Shown here piece after piece: positions 37,174 to 54,161 of a stretch of DNA of 64,000 nucleotides. This DNA comes from Romboutsia lituseburensis. Its GTDB lineage: Bacteria; Bacillota; Clostridia; Peptostreptococcales; Peptostreptococcaceae. How positions within the stretch are numbered: the first letter of the stretch is position 1; each line of letters starts with the position of its first letter. The translations under genes and the position numbers were made by a program. Location of the stretch: assembly GCF_024723825.1 (NCBI RefSeq), contig NZ_JANQBQ010000001.1, forward strand, positions 2,480,001-2,544,000, given 5' to 3'. The notes beneath the pieces were generated by a model. That model was not told the DNA's origin. It saw only the letters and a list, made by a program, of their open reading frames with translations, and did not search any database.

Positions 37174-37578
37174 AAAAAATCCTCCCTTTTTTCATAAAAA
37201 TAAATAAACATAATATAATTGTATTAGTTGTAGCATTTAAAATGTATATAATTTACTAAATTATATATGAAATTTTGAAATAAAAATATTAGCTTAATGT
37301 ATATAAAGGATATTAAATATTTAAGTCGAATTACTATAATTATTGAATATATATGATATAAAATAATATACATTACTAATCAAAAATTGGATAATTTAAT
37401 AAATGAGACCATAAATTTTACACACATCAAATTCTTAGATGATAGTCGTCATTCTCAATATTTACACCGTAAAATATAAAAATTAATAAAAAATATCAAA
37501 AATATTTTTTGTTTTAAAACTATTACAAATACTTATGTTCAAATTATCCACATAGTATTTGCAATGTTTTGAGTCTGT
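37174..37578. other. AT-rich intergenic region with one exact DnaA box
   Basis: No gene or ribosome site with a usable frame was found. It contains one exact DnaA-box consensus TTATCCACA at 37544-37552 on the + strand. It lies between the divergent aminotransferase and nrdDG units, so both promoters should be here or just downstream. Confidence 0.5.
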
Positions 37579-37607
37579 TTGACTATTATGTACAAATTTG
37601 GTAATCT
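37579..37607 (+). promoter_or_regulatory. Promoter in front of a terminator, upstream of nrdD
   Basis: TTGACT (37579-37584), 17 bases, TAATCT (37602-37607). The terminator at 37630-37659 follows at once, so transcription from here would give a short RNA of about 45 bases unless it reads through into nrdD. Confidence 0.5.
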
Positions 37608-37629
37608 AGTTAGGTGACATTTAGACAGT

Positions 37630-37659
37630 CCCTTTAACAAAGTTAAAGGGGATTTTTTT
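37630..37659 (+). terminator. Intrinsic terminator upstream of nrdD
   Basis: CCCTTTAAC (37630-37638) and GTTAAAGGG (37642-37650) form a perfect 9-bp stem with an AAA loop, followed by GGA and seven T. It lies about 75 bases before nrdD and has no coding gene in front of it. Confidence 0.85.
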
Positions 37660-37668
37660 AAACTTAAT

Positions 37669-37716
37669 ACACTACATGTAGTGGTTGGAATATAAATGAA
37701 ATACAATATATAGTAA
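37669..37716 (+). promoter_or_regulatory. Tandem NrdR boxes upstream of nrdDG
   Basis: Box 1 ACACTACATGTAGTGG (37669-37684) and box 2 ATACAATATATAGTAA (37701-37716, 13 of 16 matching the consensus as I recall it). Their starts are 32 bases apart, about three helical turns. NrdR-regulated nrd operons typically have two boxes at this spacing. A candidate -10 overlaps box 2. NrdR is not encoded in this window. Confidence 0.75.
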
Positions 37717-37733
37717 TAGGGGGCGTTTTTTAA

Positions 37734-40085
37734 ATGATTAATTTTGTTAAGAAAAGAGATGGAAGAATAATACCTTTTAATGAGGATAGGGTAACAAGAG
37801 CAATATTCTTAGCTGCTAGTAATGTGGCAGAAAAAGAGCATAAGGTACCTGATTATAAGCTTTCAGAGGAATTAACTCAAGAAGTTATAAAGTTATTAAA
37901 TTCTAAGTTTAATGATTCAATTCCAAGTGTAGAAGATGTACAAAACTCAGTTGTTAAAATTCTTATAGAGACTGGACATGCAAAAACTAGTGAAGAATAT
38001 ATAATTTATAGAACTGAAAGAAGTAGAATAAGAAACTCTAAGACTAGATTGATGAAAGCTATAGAGGAAATAACTTTTGAAGATGCAAATGATGCAGATA
38101 TAAAAAGAGAAAATGCCAATATAAATGGAAATACAGCAATGGGCACAATGCTTCAATATGGAAGTACTGTATCTAAAGAGTTCTGTAAAACACATTTATT
38201 AAAACCAGAGCATTCATTTGCACATGATAATGGAGATATACATATACATGATATGGATTTTTTAAATATGGGAACATTGACTTGTTGCCAAATTGATATA
38301 GCTAAGCTATTTAAAGGTGGATTCTCGACAGGTCATGGATTCTTAAGAGAACCAAATGATATTATAAGTTATGCAGCTTTAGCAGCTATAGCAATACAAA
38401 GCAATCAAAATGATCAGCATGGTGGACAAAGTATTCCTTTCTTTGATTATGGATTAGCTGAAGGTGTATATAAAACTTTTAAGAAGTTTTATATAAGCAA
38501 TATAGCTAAGGCTATAAAATTACTTAAAGCTAAAGATGTTAAAGCAGAAATAAAGTCTATAGTAGACTCACTAGAAGAATATATGGAAATTAAATTAGGA
38601 CTAATAAAAAATAAAGAATATTTATCTAGAGAGGCTAAAGTATTAGCTGAAAAATTTGAACTAGATAATGAATTTATAACGAATATACAAAACTTTGCAT
38701 ATGAAGAATCATATAAAGAAACTGATAGAAGAACTTACCAGGCTATGGAGGCATTTATACATAATCTAAACACAATGCACTCAAGAGCAGGGGCTCAAGT
38801 TCCTTTTTCTAGTGTGAATTTTGGAACAGATACAACTGAAGAAGGTAGAATGGTGACTAAAAATCTTCTTTTATCCTTAGAAAAGGGATTAGGTAATGGA
38901 GAGACTCCAATATTCCCAATATTAATATTTAAAGTTAAAGAAGGAATAAGTTTAAATCAAGAAGATCCAAACTATGATCTATTCAAACTAGCATGTAGAG
39001 TTTCTGCAAAAAGATTATTCCCAAATTTCAGTTTCCTAGATGCTCCATTTAATGCTAAATACTATGTAGATGGTAAGCCGGAAACAGAAGCTACATATAT
39101 GGGATGCAGAACGAGAGTTCTTGGAAATGTATGTGGAGAAGAAATAGTAAGCGGAAGAGGGAACTTATCTTTTACGACTATAAACTTACCTAGATTAGGA
39201 ATTAAACATGGTCTCTTAAAGAACAAAGCTGTTGATTTAGATGGATTCTTTGAAGAGTTAGATGAAAAAATAGACTTAGTGATAGATCAATTATTAGAGA
39301 GAATGGAAGTTCAAGGTAATAAAAAGATGAAAAACTTCCCATTCTTAATGGGTCAAGGAGTATGGAAAGGATCTGAAACTCTAGGTCCAGAAGATACTTT
39401 AAAAGATGTCATAAAGGAAGGTACATTAACTGTAGGATTTATAGGATTAGCTGAATGTCTTATAGGGCTTATAGGCAAACATCATGGTGAAAGTCAAGAA
39501 GCTCAAGAATTAGGATTAAAGATAATATCGCATATGAGAGAGAGAATGGAACAAGCAAGTGGTCAATATAATTTAAACTTCTCAGTAATAGCGACACCAG
39601 CTGAAGGTTTATCAGGCAGATTTACAAGAATGGATAAAAAAGCATATGGTGAGATAGAAGGAATAACAGACAAAGAATATTACACTAACTCATTCCATAT
39701 ACCTGTATACCATAAGATAAGTGCTTTTGATAAGATAAGAATAGAGGCACCATATCATGAGCTTACTAATGCAGGTCATATAACATATATAGAGTTAGAT
39801 GGTAATCCATCAGATAACTTAGAGGCTTTTGAAACTATAATAAAAGCTATGAAAGAGCAAGGTATAGGATACGGAAGTGTAAATCATCCAGTAGATAGAG
39901 ATCCTATATGTGGATTCTCAGGAGTTATAGAAGGCAATGTATGTCCTATATGTGGAAGAAATGAAGATGAGAGTGATATAAAATTTGAAAGAATAAGAAG
40001 AATAACTGGATACTTAGTAGGAACAGTAGACAGATTTAATAATGCTAAGCAAGCTGAAGTTCGTGATAGAGTAAAACATAGATAA
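37734..40085 (+). CDS. nrdD: Anaerobic (class III) ribonucleoside-triphosphate reductase
   Basis: Makes deoxyribonucleotides without oxygen using a glycyl radical; 783 residues. The N-terminal ATP-cone starts INFVKKRDGRIIPFNEDRVT. The substrate-site region includes NMGTLTCCQIDIAKLFKGGF. The C-terminal zinc cysteines are in DPICGFSG and GNVCPICGR, and the glycyl-radical motif RRITGYLVGTVDRFNNAK puts the radical at about Gly759. Start ATG follows TAGGGGGCG. NrdG is next door. Confidence 0.97.
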   Translation: MINFVKKRDGRIIPFNEDRVTRAIFLAASNVAEKEHKVPDYKLSEELTQEVIKLLNSKFNDSIPSVEDVQNSVVKILIETGHAKTSEEYIIYRTERSRIRNSKTRLMKAIEEITFEDANDADIKRENANINGNTAMGTMLQYGSTVSKEFCKTHLLKPEHSFAHDNGDIHIHDMDFLNMGTLTCCQIDIAKLFKGGFSTGHGFLREPNDIISYAALAAIAIQSNQNDQHGGQSIPFFDYGLAEGVYKTFKKFYISNIAKAIKLLKAKDVKAEIKSIVDSLEEYMEIKLGLIKNKEYLSREAKVLAEKFELDNEFITNIQNFAYEESYKETDRRTYQAMEAFIHNLNTMHSRAGAQVPFSSVNFGTDTTEEGRMVTKNLLLSLEKGLGNGETPIFPILIFKVKEGISLNQEDPNYDLFKLACRVSAKRLFPNFSFLDAPFNAKYYVDGKPETEATYMGCRTRVLGNVCGEEIVSGRGNLSFTTINLPRLGIKHGLLKNKAVDLDGFFEELDEKIDLVIDQLLERMEVQGNKKMKNFPFLMGQGVWKGSETLGPEDTLKDVIKEGTLTVGFIGLAECLIGLIGKHHGESQEAQELGLKIISHMRERMEQASGQYNLNFSVIATPAEGLSGRFTRMDKKAYGEIEGITDKEYYTNSFHIPVYHKISAFDKIRIEAPYHELTNAGHITYIELDGNPSDNLEAFETIIKAMKEQGIGYGSVNHPVDRDPICGFSGVIEGNVCPICGRNEDESDIKFERIRRITGYLVGTVDRFNNAKQAEVRDRVKHR

Positions 40086-40107
40086 ATGAAATAGGGGGGA
40101 AATGGTT

Positions 40108-40647
40108 ATGAAAATAAGAATATCATCTTCTACAACATTTGATAGTATTGTAGATGGGCCAGGACTAAGAATGGTAGTTTGGACACAAGGGTGTATTCAT
40201 AATTGCAAAGAATGCCACAACCCTCAAACGCATGATTTATGCGGTGGATATGAGGTAGATACTCAGGATATAATAAATAAACTAAAAACCTTGAAATTAC
40301 AAAGAGGTATTACGCTATCTGGAGGAGAACCATTTTTACAACCAGAAGCATTAGAAGAGATAGCTAGAGCAGCTAAACAAAATAACTTAGATGTATGGTC
40401 TTATACTGGATTTACAATAGAACAATTATTAGATAAAAATAATCCTGAAAGATTTAAAAATTTAAATTTATTAAAACAAATAGATATATTAGTAGACGGT
40501 AAATTTGAGATAAGTAAAAAAGATTTTATACTTAAATTTAGAGGATCTTCTAATCAAAGAATTATAGATGTTCAGAAAACACTGAAGCTGAAAAAAGTAG
40601 TGTTAGTTGAAGAATATATGCAAGATGAATTGTGTGAAGCTAAATAA
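40108..40647 (+). CDS. nrdG: Anaerobic ribonucleotide reductase activating protein
   Basis: Radical-SAM activase that installs the glycyl radical on NrdD; 179 residues. The cluster motif Cys29-x3-Cys33-x2-Cys36 is in GCIHNCKECHNP, and the GGEPFLQPE motif binds SAM. ATG 40108 is chosen because the AGGGGGG site is 8 bases upstream; an in-frame ATG at 40102 is too close. It is 22 bases after nrdD, same operon. Confidence 0.96.
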   Translation: MKIRISSSTTFDSIVDGPGLRMVVWTQGCIHNCKECHNPQTHDLCGGYEVDTQDIINKLKTLKLQRGITLSGGEPFLQPEALEEIARAAKQNNLDVWSYTGFTIEQLLDKNNPERFKNLNLLKQIDILVDGKFEISKKDFILKFRGSSNQRIIDVQKTLKLKKVVLVEEYMQDELCEAK

Positions 40648-40650
40648 AAT

Positions 40651-40690
40651 AAAAAGCACTTTTGGTTTAAATCAAAAGTGCTTTTTATTT
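40651..40690 (+). terminator. Terminator after nrdG
   Basis: AAAAAGCACTTTTG and CAAAAGTGCTTTTT form a perfect 14-bp stem around GTTTAAAT; the T side provides the tail. Confidence 0.93.
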
Positions 40691-40888
40691 GAAATGAATT
40701 ATAATTAATGTTATTTAAAGCTATAATTCATATTTTATGTAAAAATTAAGTATATTTAGGATTAAATATCTTTGGTTTTGGGTATATTTATGACTAAATG
40801 TATATTTTAATCAGATAAAGATATAAAAAATTATCATAAATTTAGGAAAAATAAAGAGAAATAACAAGTAGAAATATAAACAAAACAT

Positions 40889-40971
40889 GTTGATAAGAGT
40901 GTTAATAATGTGGATAAAAAAATAAAAAATAAGTTAAATCAATTATATAGAATTGTTGATAATGTGGATAA
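40889..40971 (-). promoter_or_regulatory. Cluster of five DnaA-box-like 9-mers
   Basis: On the + strand the 9-mers read TGTTGATAA (40889-40897), TGTTAATAA (40900-40908), TGTGGATAA (40909-40917), TGTTGATAA (40954-40962) and TGTGGATAA (40963-40971). The two TGTGGATAA copies are exact reverse complements of the DnaA box TTATCCACA; the others differ by one or two bases. Two 18-bp head-to-tail pairs lie 54 bases apart, all in one orientation. The rest of 40691-41027 is AT-rich with no gene. Confidence 0.55.
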
Positions 40972-41027
40972 CGATAAAATAATAAAATATAAATTAAAAT
41001 TTGTCTCAAAAAAATTTAAAAAAAGTA

Positions 41028-41056
41028 TTGACCAAAGTAGAATAAGTTGGTATAGT
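41028..41056 (+). promoter_or_regulatory. Promoter P1 of rRNA operon 2
   Basis: TTGACC (41028-41033), 17 bases, TATAGT (41051-41056). The sequence after it (ACTTGTCC) recurs after the promoter upstream of 5S copy 2. Confidence 0.7.
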
Positions 41057-41100
41057 ATTACTTGTCCTTAAGAAAAAGGAAAACAACTTGTAGAAAAATG

Positions 41101-41129
41101 TTGACAAAGTAAAAATACTTTGTTAGACT
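41101..41129 (+). promoter_or_regulatory. Promoter P2 of rRNA operon 2
   Basis: TTGACA (41101-41106), 17 bases, TAGACT (41124-41129). Tandem promoters are common for rRNA operons; this one has the better -35 and the weaker -10. Confidence 0.5.
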
Positions 41130-41146
41130 TAAGAAGTTGAAAAAAT

Positions 41147-41264
41147 GAACTTTGAAAATTAAACAGTAGGTTAATTTATAGAAACAAACATAATTCTTTA
41201 TAGAATTAAACACAAACAACCAAGCCAGATATTCAGATAATGATTAGCTGAGCAATGGACAACT
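41147..41264 (+). repeat. Pre-16S leader of operon 2
   Basis: Appears identical to 30727-30844 and carries the same half of the 16S processing stem; its partner lies just after 16S copy 2. Confidence 0.85.
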
Positions 41265-45907
<4,643 letters not shown>

Positions 45908-45974
45908 AACAAAATGATTCATTCTAAATGATATACAGTTTTCAAAGTATTAATAAAAAACTTTGAAAAAAGCA

Positions 45975-46003
45975 TTGACATTTTAAATTGAAAATGTTAA
46001 TAT
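45975..46003 (+). promoter_or_regulatory. Internal promoter in front of 5S copy 2
   Basis: TTGACA (45975-45980), 17 bases, TAATAT (45998-46003), with TATAAT also present at 46001. The following ACTTGTCC and ACAACTT resemble the start region after operon 2 P1. The hairpin TTGTCC/GGACAA follows (about 46009-46024). Confidence 0.65.
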
Positions 46004-46033
46004 AATACTTGTCCTAAGGGACAACAACTTAAA

Positions 46034-46157
<124 letters not shown>

Positions 46158-46159
46158 GT

Positions 46160-46248
46160 GCCGAAGTGGCGGAACTGGCAGACGCACAGGACTTAAAATC
46201 CTGCGGGACTTACCTCTCGTACCGGTTCGATTCCGGTCTTCGGCACCA
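46160..46248 (+). tRNA. tRNA-Leu (TAA)
   Basis: 89 bases with a long variable arm and encoded CCA. Acceptor GCCGAAG/CTTCGGC, anticodon loop CTTAAAA (anticodon TAA, reads UUA/UUG), T-arm ACCGGTTCGATTCCGGT. TTA is by far the most used Leu codon in this window. Confidence 0.95.
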
Positions 46249-46258
46249 TTATATATTT

Positions 46259-46335
46259 GGACCATTAGCTCAGTTGGTTAGAGCGCCCGGCTCATAACCG
46301 GTAGGTCTGGGGTTCGAGTCCCTGATGGTCCACCA
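46259..46335 (+). tRNA. tRNA with CAT anticodon (Met elongator or Ile2)
   Basis: 77 bases with encoded CCA. Acceptor GGACCAT/ATGGTCC, anticodon loop CTCATAA. It lacks initiator features: the acceptor starts with a G-C pair, and there is no GGG/CCC anticodon stem. The 5' half GGACC-TTAGCTCAGTTGGTTAGAGC is close to B. subtilis tRNA-Ile(CAU) as I recall it, so it may be the lysidine-modified isoleucine tRNA rather than elongator Met. Confidence 0.9.
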
Positions 46336-46348
46336 AATATATACTTAA

Positions 46349-46466
46349 GAACTTTGAAAATTAAACAGTAGGTTAATTTATAGAAACAAACATAATTCTT
46401 TATAGAATTAAACACAAACAACCAAGCCAGATATTCAGATAATGATTAGCTGAGCAATGGACAACT
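46349..46466 (+). repeat. Pre-16S leader of operon 3
   Basis: Appears identical to the leaders of operons 1 and 2, but starts only 13 bases after tRNA(CAT) with no promoter between. Operon 3 is therefore probably transcribed by read-through from upstream. Confidence 0.85.
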
Positions 46467-47980
<1,514 letters not shown>

Positions 47981-48026
47981 TTACCTACTGTTTAATTTTG
48001 AGAGTTTTTATAAAACTCTATAATGT

Positions 48027-48102
48027 GGGGGTGTAGCTCAGCTGGGAGAGCACTTGCCTTGCACGCAAGGGGTCAGGAGTTCGATCCTCCTCATCTCCAC
48101 CA
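48027..48102 (+). tRNA. tRNA-Ala (TGC), spacer of operon 3
   Basis: Identical to the tRNA at 32460-32535, anticodon TGC, CCA encoded. It is followed by a single TAGTACTTT (48104-48112), without the 53-bp module of operon 1. Confidence 0.96.
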
Positions 48103-48275
48103 TTAGTACTTTGAAAACTGTATAACATTTAGTGATATGACATCATTTTATATATGAAGAAGATAACTTCTAAAAATATCATCGACAAGAAAAGTCTTTA
48201 AAATTACAAACTTTAAGCACTGGAATAAACTGAGTGAATACGAAGTTTGTTCAGTAGCGATAACTTTTAATAACT

Positions 48276-51175
<2,900 letters not shown>

Positions 51176-51236
51176 AACAAAATGATTCATTCTAAATGAT
51201 ATACAGTTTTCAGAGTATTAACTCTAAAAAATAAAG

Positions 51237-51360
<124 letters not shown>

Positions 51361-51374
51361 CTTTTTTTATATTT

Positions 51375-51417
51375 GAAAAAGTTGCTAAGAAAAAATATTC
51401 TTAGTGACTTTTTTTAT
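51375..51417 (+). terminator. Terminator after rRNA operon 3
   Basis: AAAAAGTTGCTAAGA pairs with TCTTAGTGACTTTTT (two adjacent G-T pairs), followed by more T. A T-run directly after 5S (51362-51368) is also present. Confidence 0.85.
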
Positions 51418-51657
51418 TGAAAATAAAAACTATACAGACTAATAGATAAATAAAAAAGTAAATAATCAAAATATAATAATTGGAGAAACTAAAAAATAAG
51501 AATTTATTATTTTTTATGATGATAAGAGATTAAATATAATCTTATATTTAAATAGTATTTTTAATAAAATAGTATTTAAAATTTAAAAATTGTATTTTCT
51601 TCTAAATATTAGTAAGTTAAATAAACAAAAGGAGCTAATTGCCGAGGAGTGAGAATA

Positions 51658-51855
51658 GTGAAAAAAATTGCGTTGATTTTAGTCATTATAGGAGCACTTA
51701 ACTGGGGAGCAATAGGTGTTTTTGGAGTTGATTTACTAGGGAATATTTTTGGTGGAACCTATGAAGTATGGAGCCGAATGATATACTTTGCAGTAGGTAT
51801 AGCAGGATTATATTTATCTCTTACATTTGGACAATTAATAAATAATAATTCTTAA
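51658..51855 (+). CDS. DUF378 family small membrane protein
   Basis: 65 residues, GTG start 8 bases after GAGGAG. MKKIALILVIIGALNWGAIG and the FGVDLLGNIFGG segment are typical of the DUF378 (YuzA-like) family, whose function is unknown. Two hydrophobic helices (about 3-20 and 39-57) predict a membrane protein. It stands alone between the rRNA terminator and its own terminator. The ~240 bases before it (51418-51657) are very AT-rich, and I see no clear promoter or other gene there. Confidence 0.8.
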   Translation: MKKIALILVIIGALNWGAIGVFGVDLLGNIFGGTYEVWSRMIYFAVGIAGLYLSLTFGQLINNNS

Positions 51856-51866
51856 AAGAGCTAAAG

Positions 51867-51893
51867 ACCGTTGATAAATATCAACGGTTTTTA
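51867..51893 (+). terminator. Terminator after the DUF378 gene
   Basis: ACCGTTGATA and TATCAACGGT form a perfect 10-bp stem with a two-base loop, followed by T residues. Confidence 0.9.
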
Positions 51894-51984
51894 ACTGTAA
51901 CATTTAAATAAACTGTTAATTAAATTGATATCATCATAATTAAGTGATTAAATATAAATAATGATAAAAATAAGGAGATAGTTA

Positions 51985-53397
51985 ATGAAAACTAAAATTA
52001 TAAATCAATTAAAAGAGATAGTAGATATAGATTTAATATCATTTCATGTTCCAGGTCATAAATTAGGAAAAGTTTATGAAAAATTAGGATATTTAGATAT
52101 AGTAAAAAATATATACAAGATGGATACAACTGAAATATCAGGGACTGATAATCTTCATTCTCCAGAAGGGATAATAAAAGAATCTCAAGATAGGGCAGCA
52201 CAAGTTTTTAAGAGCGATAAAACTTATTATTTAGTTAATGGAAGTACTTGTGGAATACAATCTGCTATAATGGGAGTGTGCTCACCTAATGATAAAATTA
52301 TAGTAAATAGAGATTGTCATCAATCAGTTATAAATGCATGTATTTTAGGAGATATAGAACCTACATATATATTACCTAAAATTAATAAAGAAACAAATAT
52401 TTTAGAGGGTGTAGATATTAAAGAAGTTTTAGAGACTATTGATAAGAATTTAGATGCTAAAGCTATATTACTTACATATCCAACTTATTACGGTATTACA
52501 TATGATTTAGAAACTATTTGTGATTATGCCCATAATAGAGGCATGGTAGTTATAGTTGATGAAGCTCATGGTTCGCATTTAGGTTTAAGCACTAAACTAC
52601 CTAGAACAGCATTACAGCAAGGTGCAGATATTGTTATACAAAGTGCCCATAAGACTTTACCTTCATTTACTCAATCATCTATGTTACATATTAAAGGTGA
52701 TAAGGTAGATTGCAATAAAATATGCTCTATATTAAGAATTATAGAATCTTCTAGTCCATCATATTTACTTATGGCATCATTAGATTTAGCAGTTGATATA
52801 TACGAAACAAAAGGCGAAGAATTAATGAACGATCTATTAATAAATATAAAAGATTTTGAAGAAAAAATAAAAGATAATAAATTAATAGATATATATAATG
52901 AATATGATAAAACAAAGATATTTATATCTTCTAAAAAACTAGGTATTACAGGTTATAATTTAGATACAATTTTAAGAGATAAATATAATATACAGGTGGA
53001 ACTAGCAAATTATTATGGAGTATTATTAATATGTACCATTGGAAATGATAGATCAGACTTTAAAAATATGATAGATGCATTAAATGATATTAGCGAAAGA
53101 TATTCTTTAAATAAAATGATAAATCATATAGAATATCCAATGATTATACCGGAAAAAGTATTAAATCCTAGAGAAGCATTTTATAAGGATAAAAAAAATG
53201 TTAAAATATATGATAGCATAGGAGAAGTATGTGGAGAGTATATAATTCCATATCCTCCAGGGATAAGCTTACTTTCTCCAGGAGAAAAAATATCAAAGGA
53301 AATAATCGATTACATCTTATTGTGTAATAAAAAAGGAATGAATATTAGTGGAATAAAAGATTCCAACTTAGAATTTATACAGATTGTAAAAGACTAG
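51985..53397 (+). CDS. Orn/Lys/Arg decarboxylase-family PLP enzyme (YaaO-like)
   Basis: 470 residues, the short form of the family found next to tmk and holB in Firmicutes. SFHVPGHKLG at the start, TDNLHSPEGIIKES, and NGSTCGIQSAIMGVCSPNDK are typical. VIVDEAHGSHLG holds the Asp that contacts PLP, and IQSAHKTLPSFTQSSMLH the PLP lysine. Family members decarboxylate arginine, lysine or ornithine for polyamine synthesis; the substrate cannot be read from this sequence. AAGGAGAT precedes the ATG. Confidence 0.88.
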   Translation: MKTKIINQLKEIVDIDLISFHVPGHKLGKVYEKLGYLDIVKNIYKMDTTEISGTDNLHSPEGIIKESQDRAAQVFKSDKTYYLVNGSTCGIQSAIMGVCSPNDKIIVNRDCHQSVINACILGDIEPTYILPKINKETNILEGVDIKEVLETIDKNLDAKAILLTYPTYYGITYDLETICDYAHNRGMVVIVDEAHGSHLGLSTKLPRTALQQGADIVIQSAHKTLPSFTQSSMLHIKGDKVDCNKICSILRIIESSSPSYLLMASLDLAVDIYETKGEELMNDLLINIKDFEEKIKDNKLIDIYNEYDKTKIFISSKKLGITGYNLDTILRDKYNIQVELANYYGVLLICTIGNDRSDFKNMIDALNDISERYSLNKMINHIEYPMIIPEKVLNPREAFYKDKKNVKIYDSIGEVCGEYIIPYPPGISLLSPGEKISKEIIDYILLCNKKGMNISGIKDSNLEFIQIVKD

Positions 53398-53469
53398 ATG
53401 AAATATACGGAGGTGAAAATAATTAGATGGAAGTTTAAATAAATTATTCCATTTAATTAGAATATAAAT

Positions 53470-54159
53470 ATGAGCGGAAAGTTAATAATCATAGAAAGTG
53501 GATCAGATGCAAGTGGAAAAGCCACTCAAACTAAAAAATTATATGATAGACTTAAAAAAGATGGGTATAATGTAAGAAAAGTAGAATATCCAAATTATAA
53601 GTCAGAATCATCTGCGCTAGTAAAAATGTATCTTAGAGGTGACTTTGGAAAAAATCCATCAGATGTTGATCCATATGTAGCATCTACATTTTTTGCGGCA
53701 GATAGATATGCATCATTTAAAACGGAATGGGAGGAATTCTACAATCAAGGCGGAATAATACTGGCTGATAGGTATACAACGTCTAATATGGTGCACCAAG
53801 CGTCTAAGATGGACAAAGAAGATAGAGATAAATATTTAGACTGGTTGTCTGACTATGAGTTTAATATGTATAAAATACCAAAACCAGATTGTGTTGTATT
53901 TTTAGATGTACCAATAGAGTTTAGTAAAAAACTTATGGAAAATAGAAAAAATAAAATTACTGGAGATTCAAAAAAAGATATTCATGAAAGTGATATAAAC
54001 TATTTAGAAAAATCTTACAATAATTCTTTAGGTATTGCAGATAAATATAAATGGAACAAAATAGAATGTGTAGAAAAAAATTCGCTAAGAAGCATAGATA
54101 GTATACATGAAGATATTTATAAAATAGTTACAGAAAGTATAAAATCTGTGGAGAGGTAA
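53470..54159 (+). CDS. tmk: Thymidylate kinase-like protein
   Basis: 229 residues. Nucleotide kinase P-loop in IIESGSDASGKATQTKKL, slightly different from the usual EGxDGSGKST. DRYTTSNMVHQASKM corresponds to the DRYxxS motif, and VVFLDVPIEFSKKLMENR to the segment before the LID. It probably converts dTMP to dTDP. The ATG at 53470 has no Shine-Dalgarno; a good GGAGGTG lies 54 bases upstream and serves no visible long frame. holB follows after 2 bases. Confidence 0.85.
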   Translation: MSGKLIIIESGSDASGKATQTKKLYDRLKKDGYNVRKVEYPNYKSESSALVKMYLRGDFGKNPSDVDPYVASTFFAADRYASFKTEWEEFYNQGGIILADRYTTSNMVHQASKMDKEDRDKYLDWLSDYEFNMYKIPKPDCVVFLDVPIEFSKKLMENRKNKITGDSKKDIHESDINYLEKSYNNSLGIADKYKWNKIECVEKNSLRSIDSIHEDIYKIVTESIKSVER

Positions 54160-54161
54160 AT

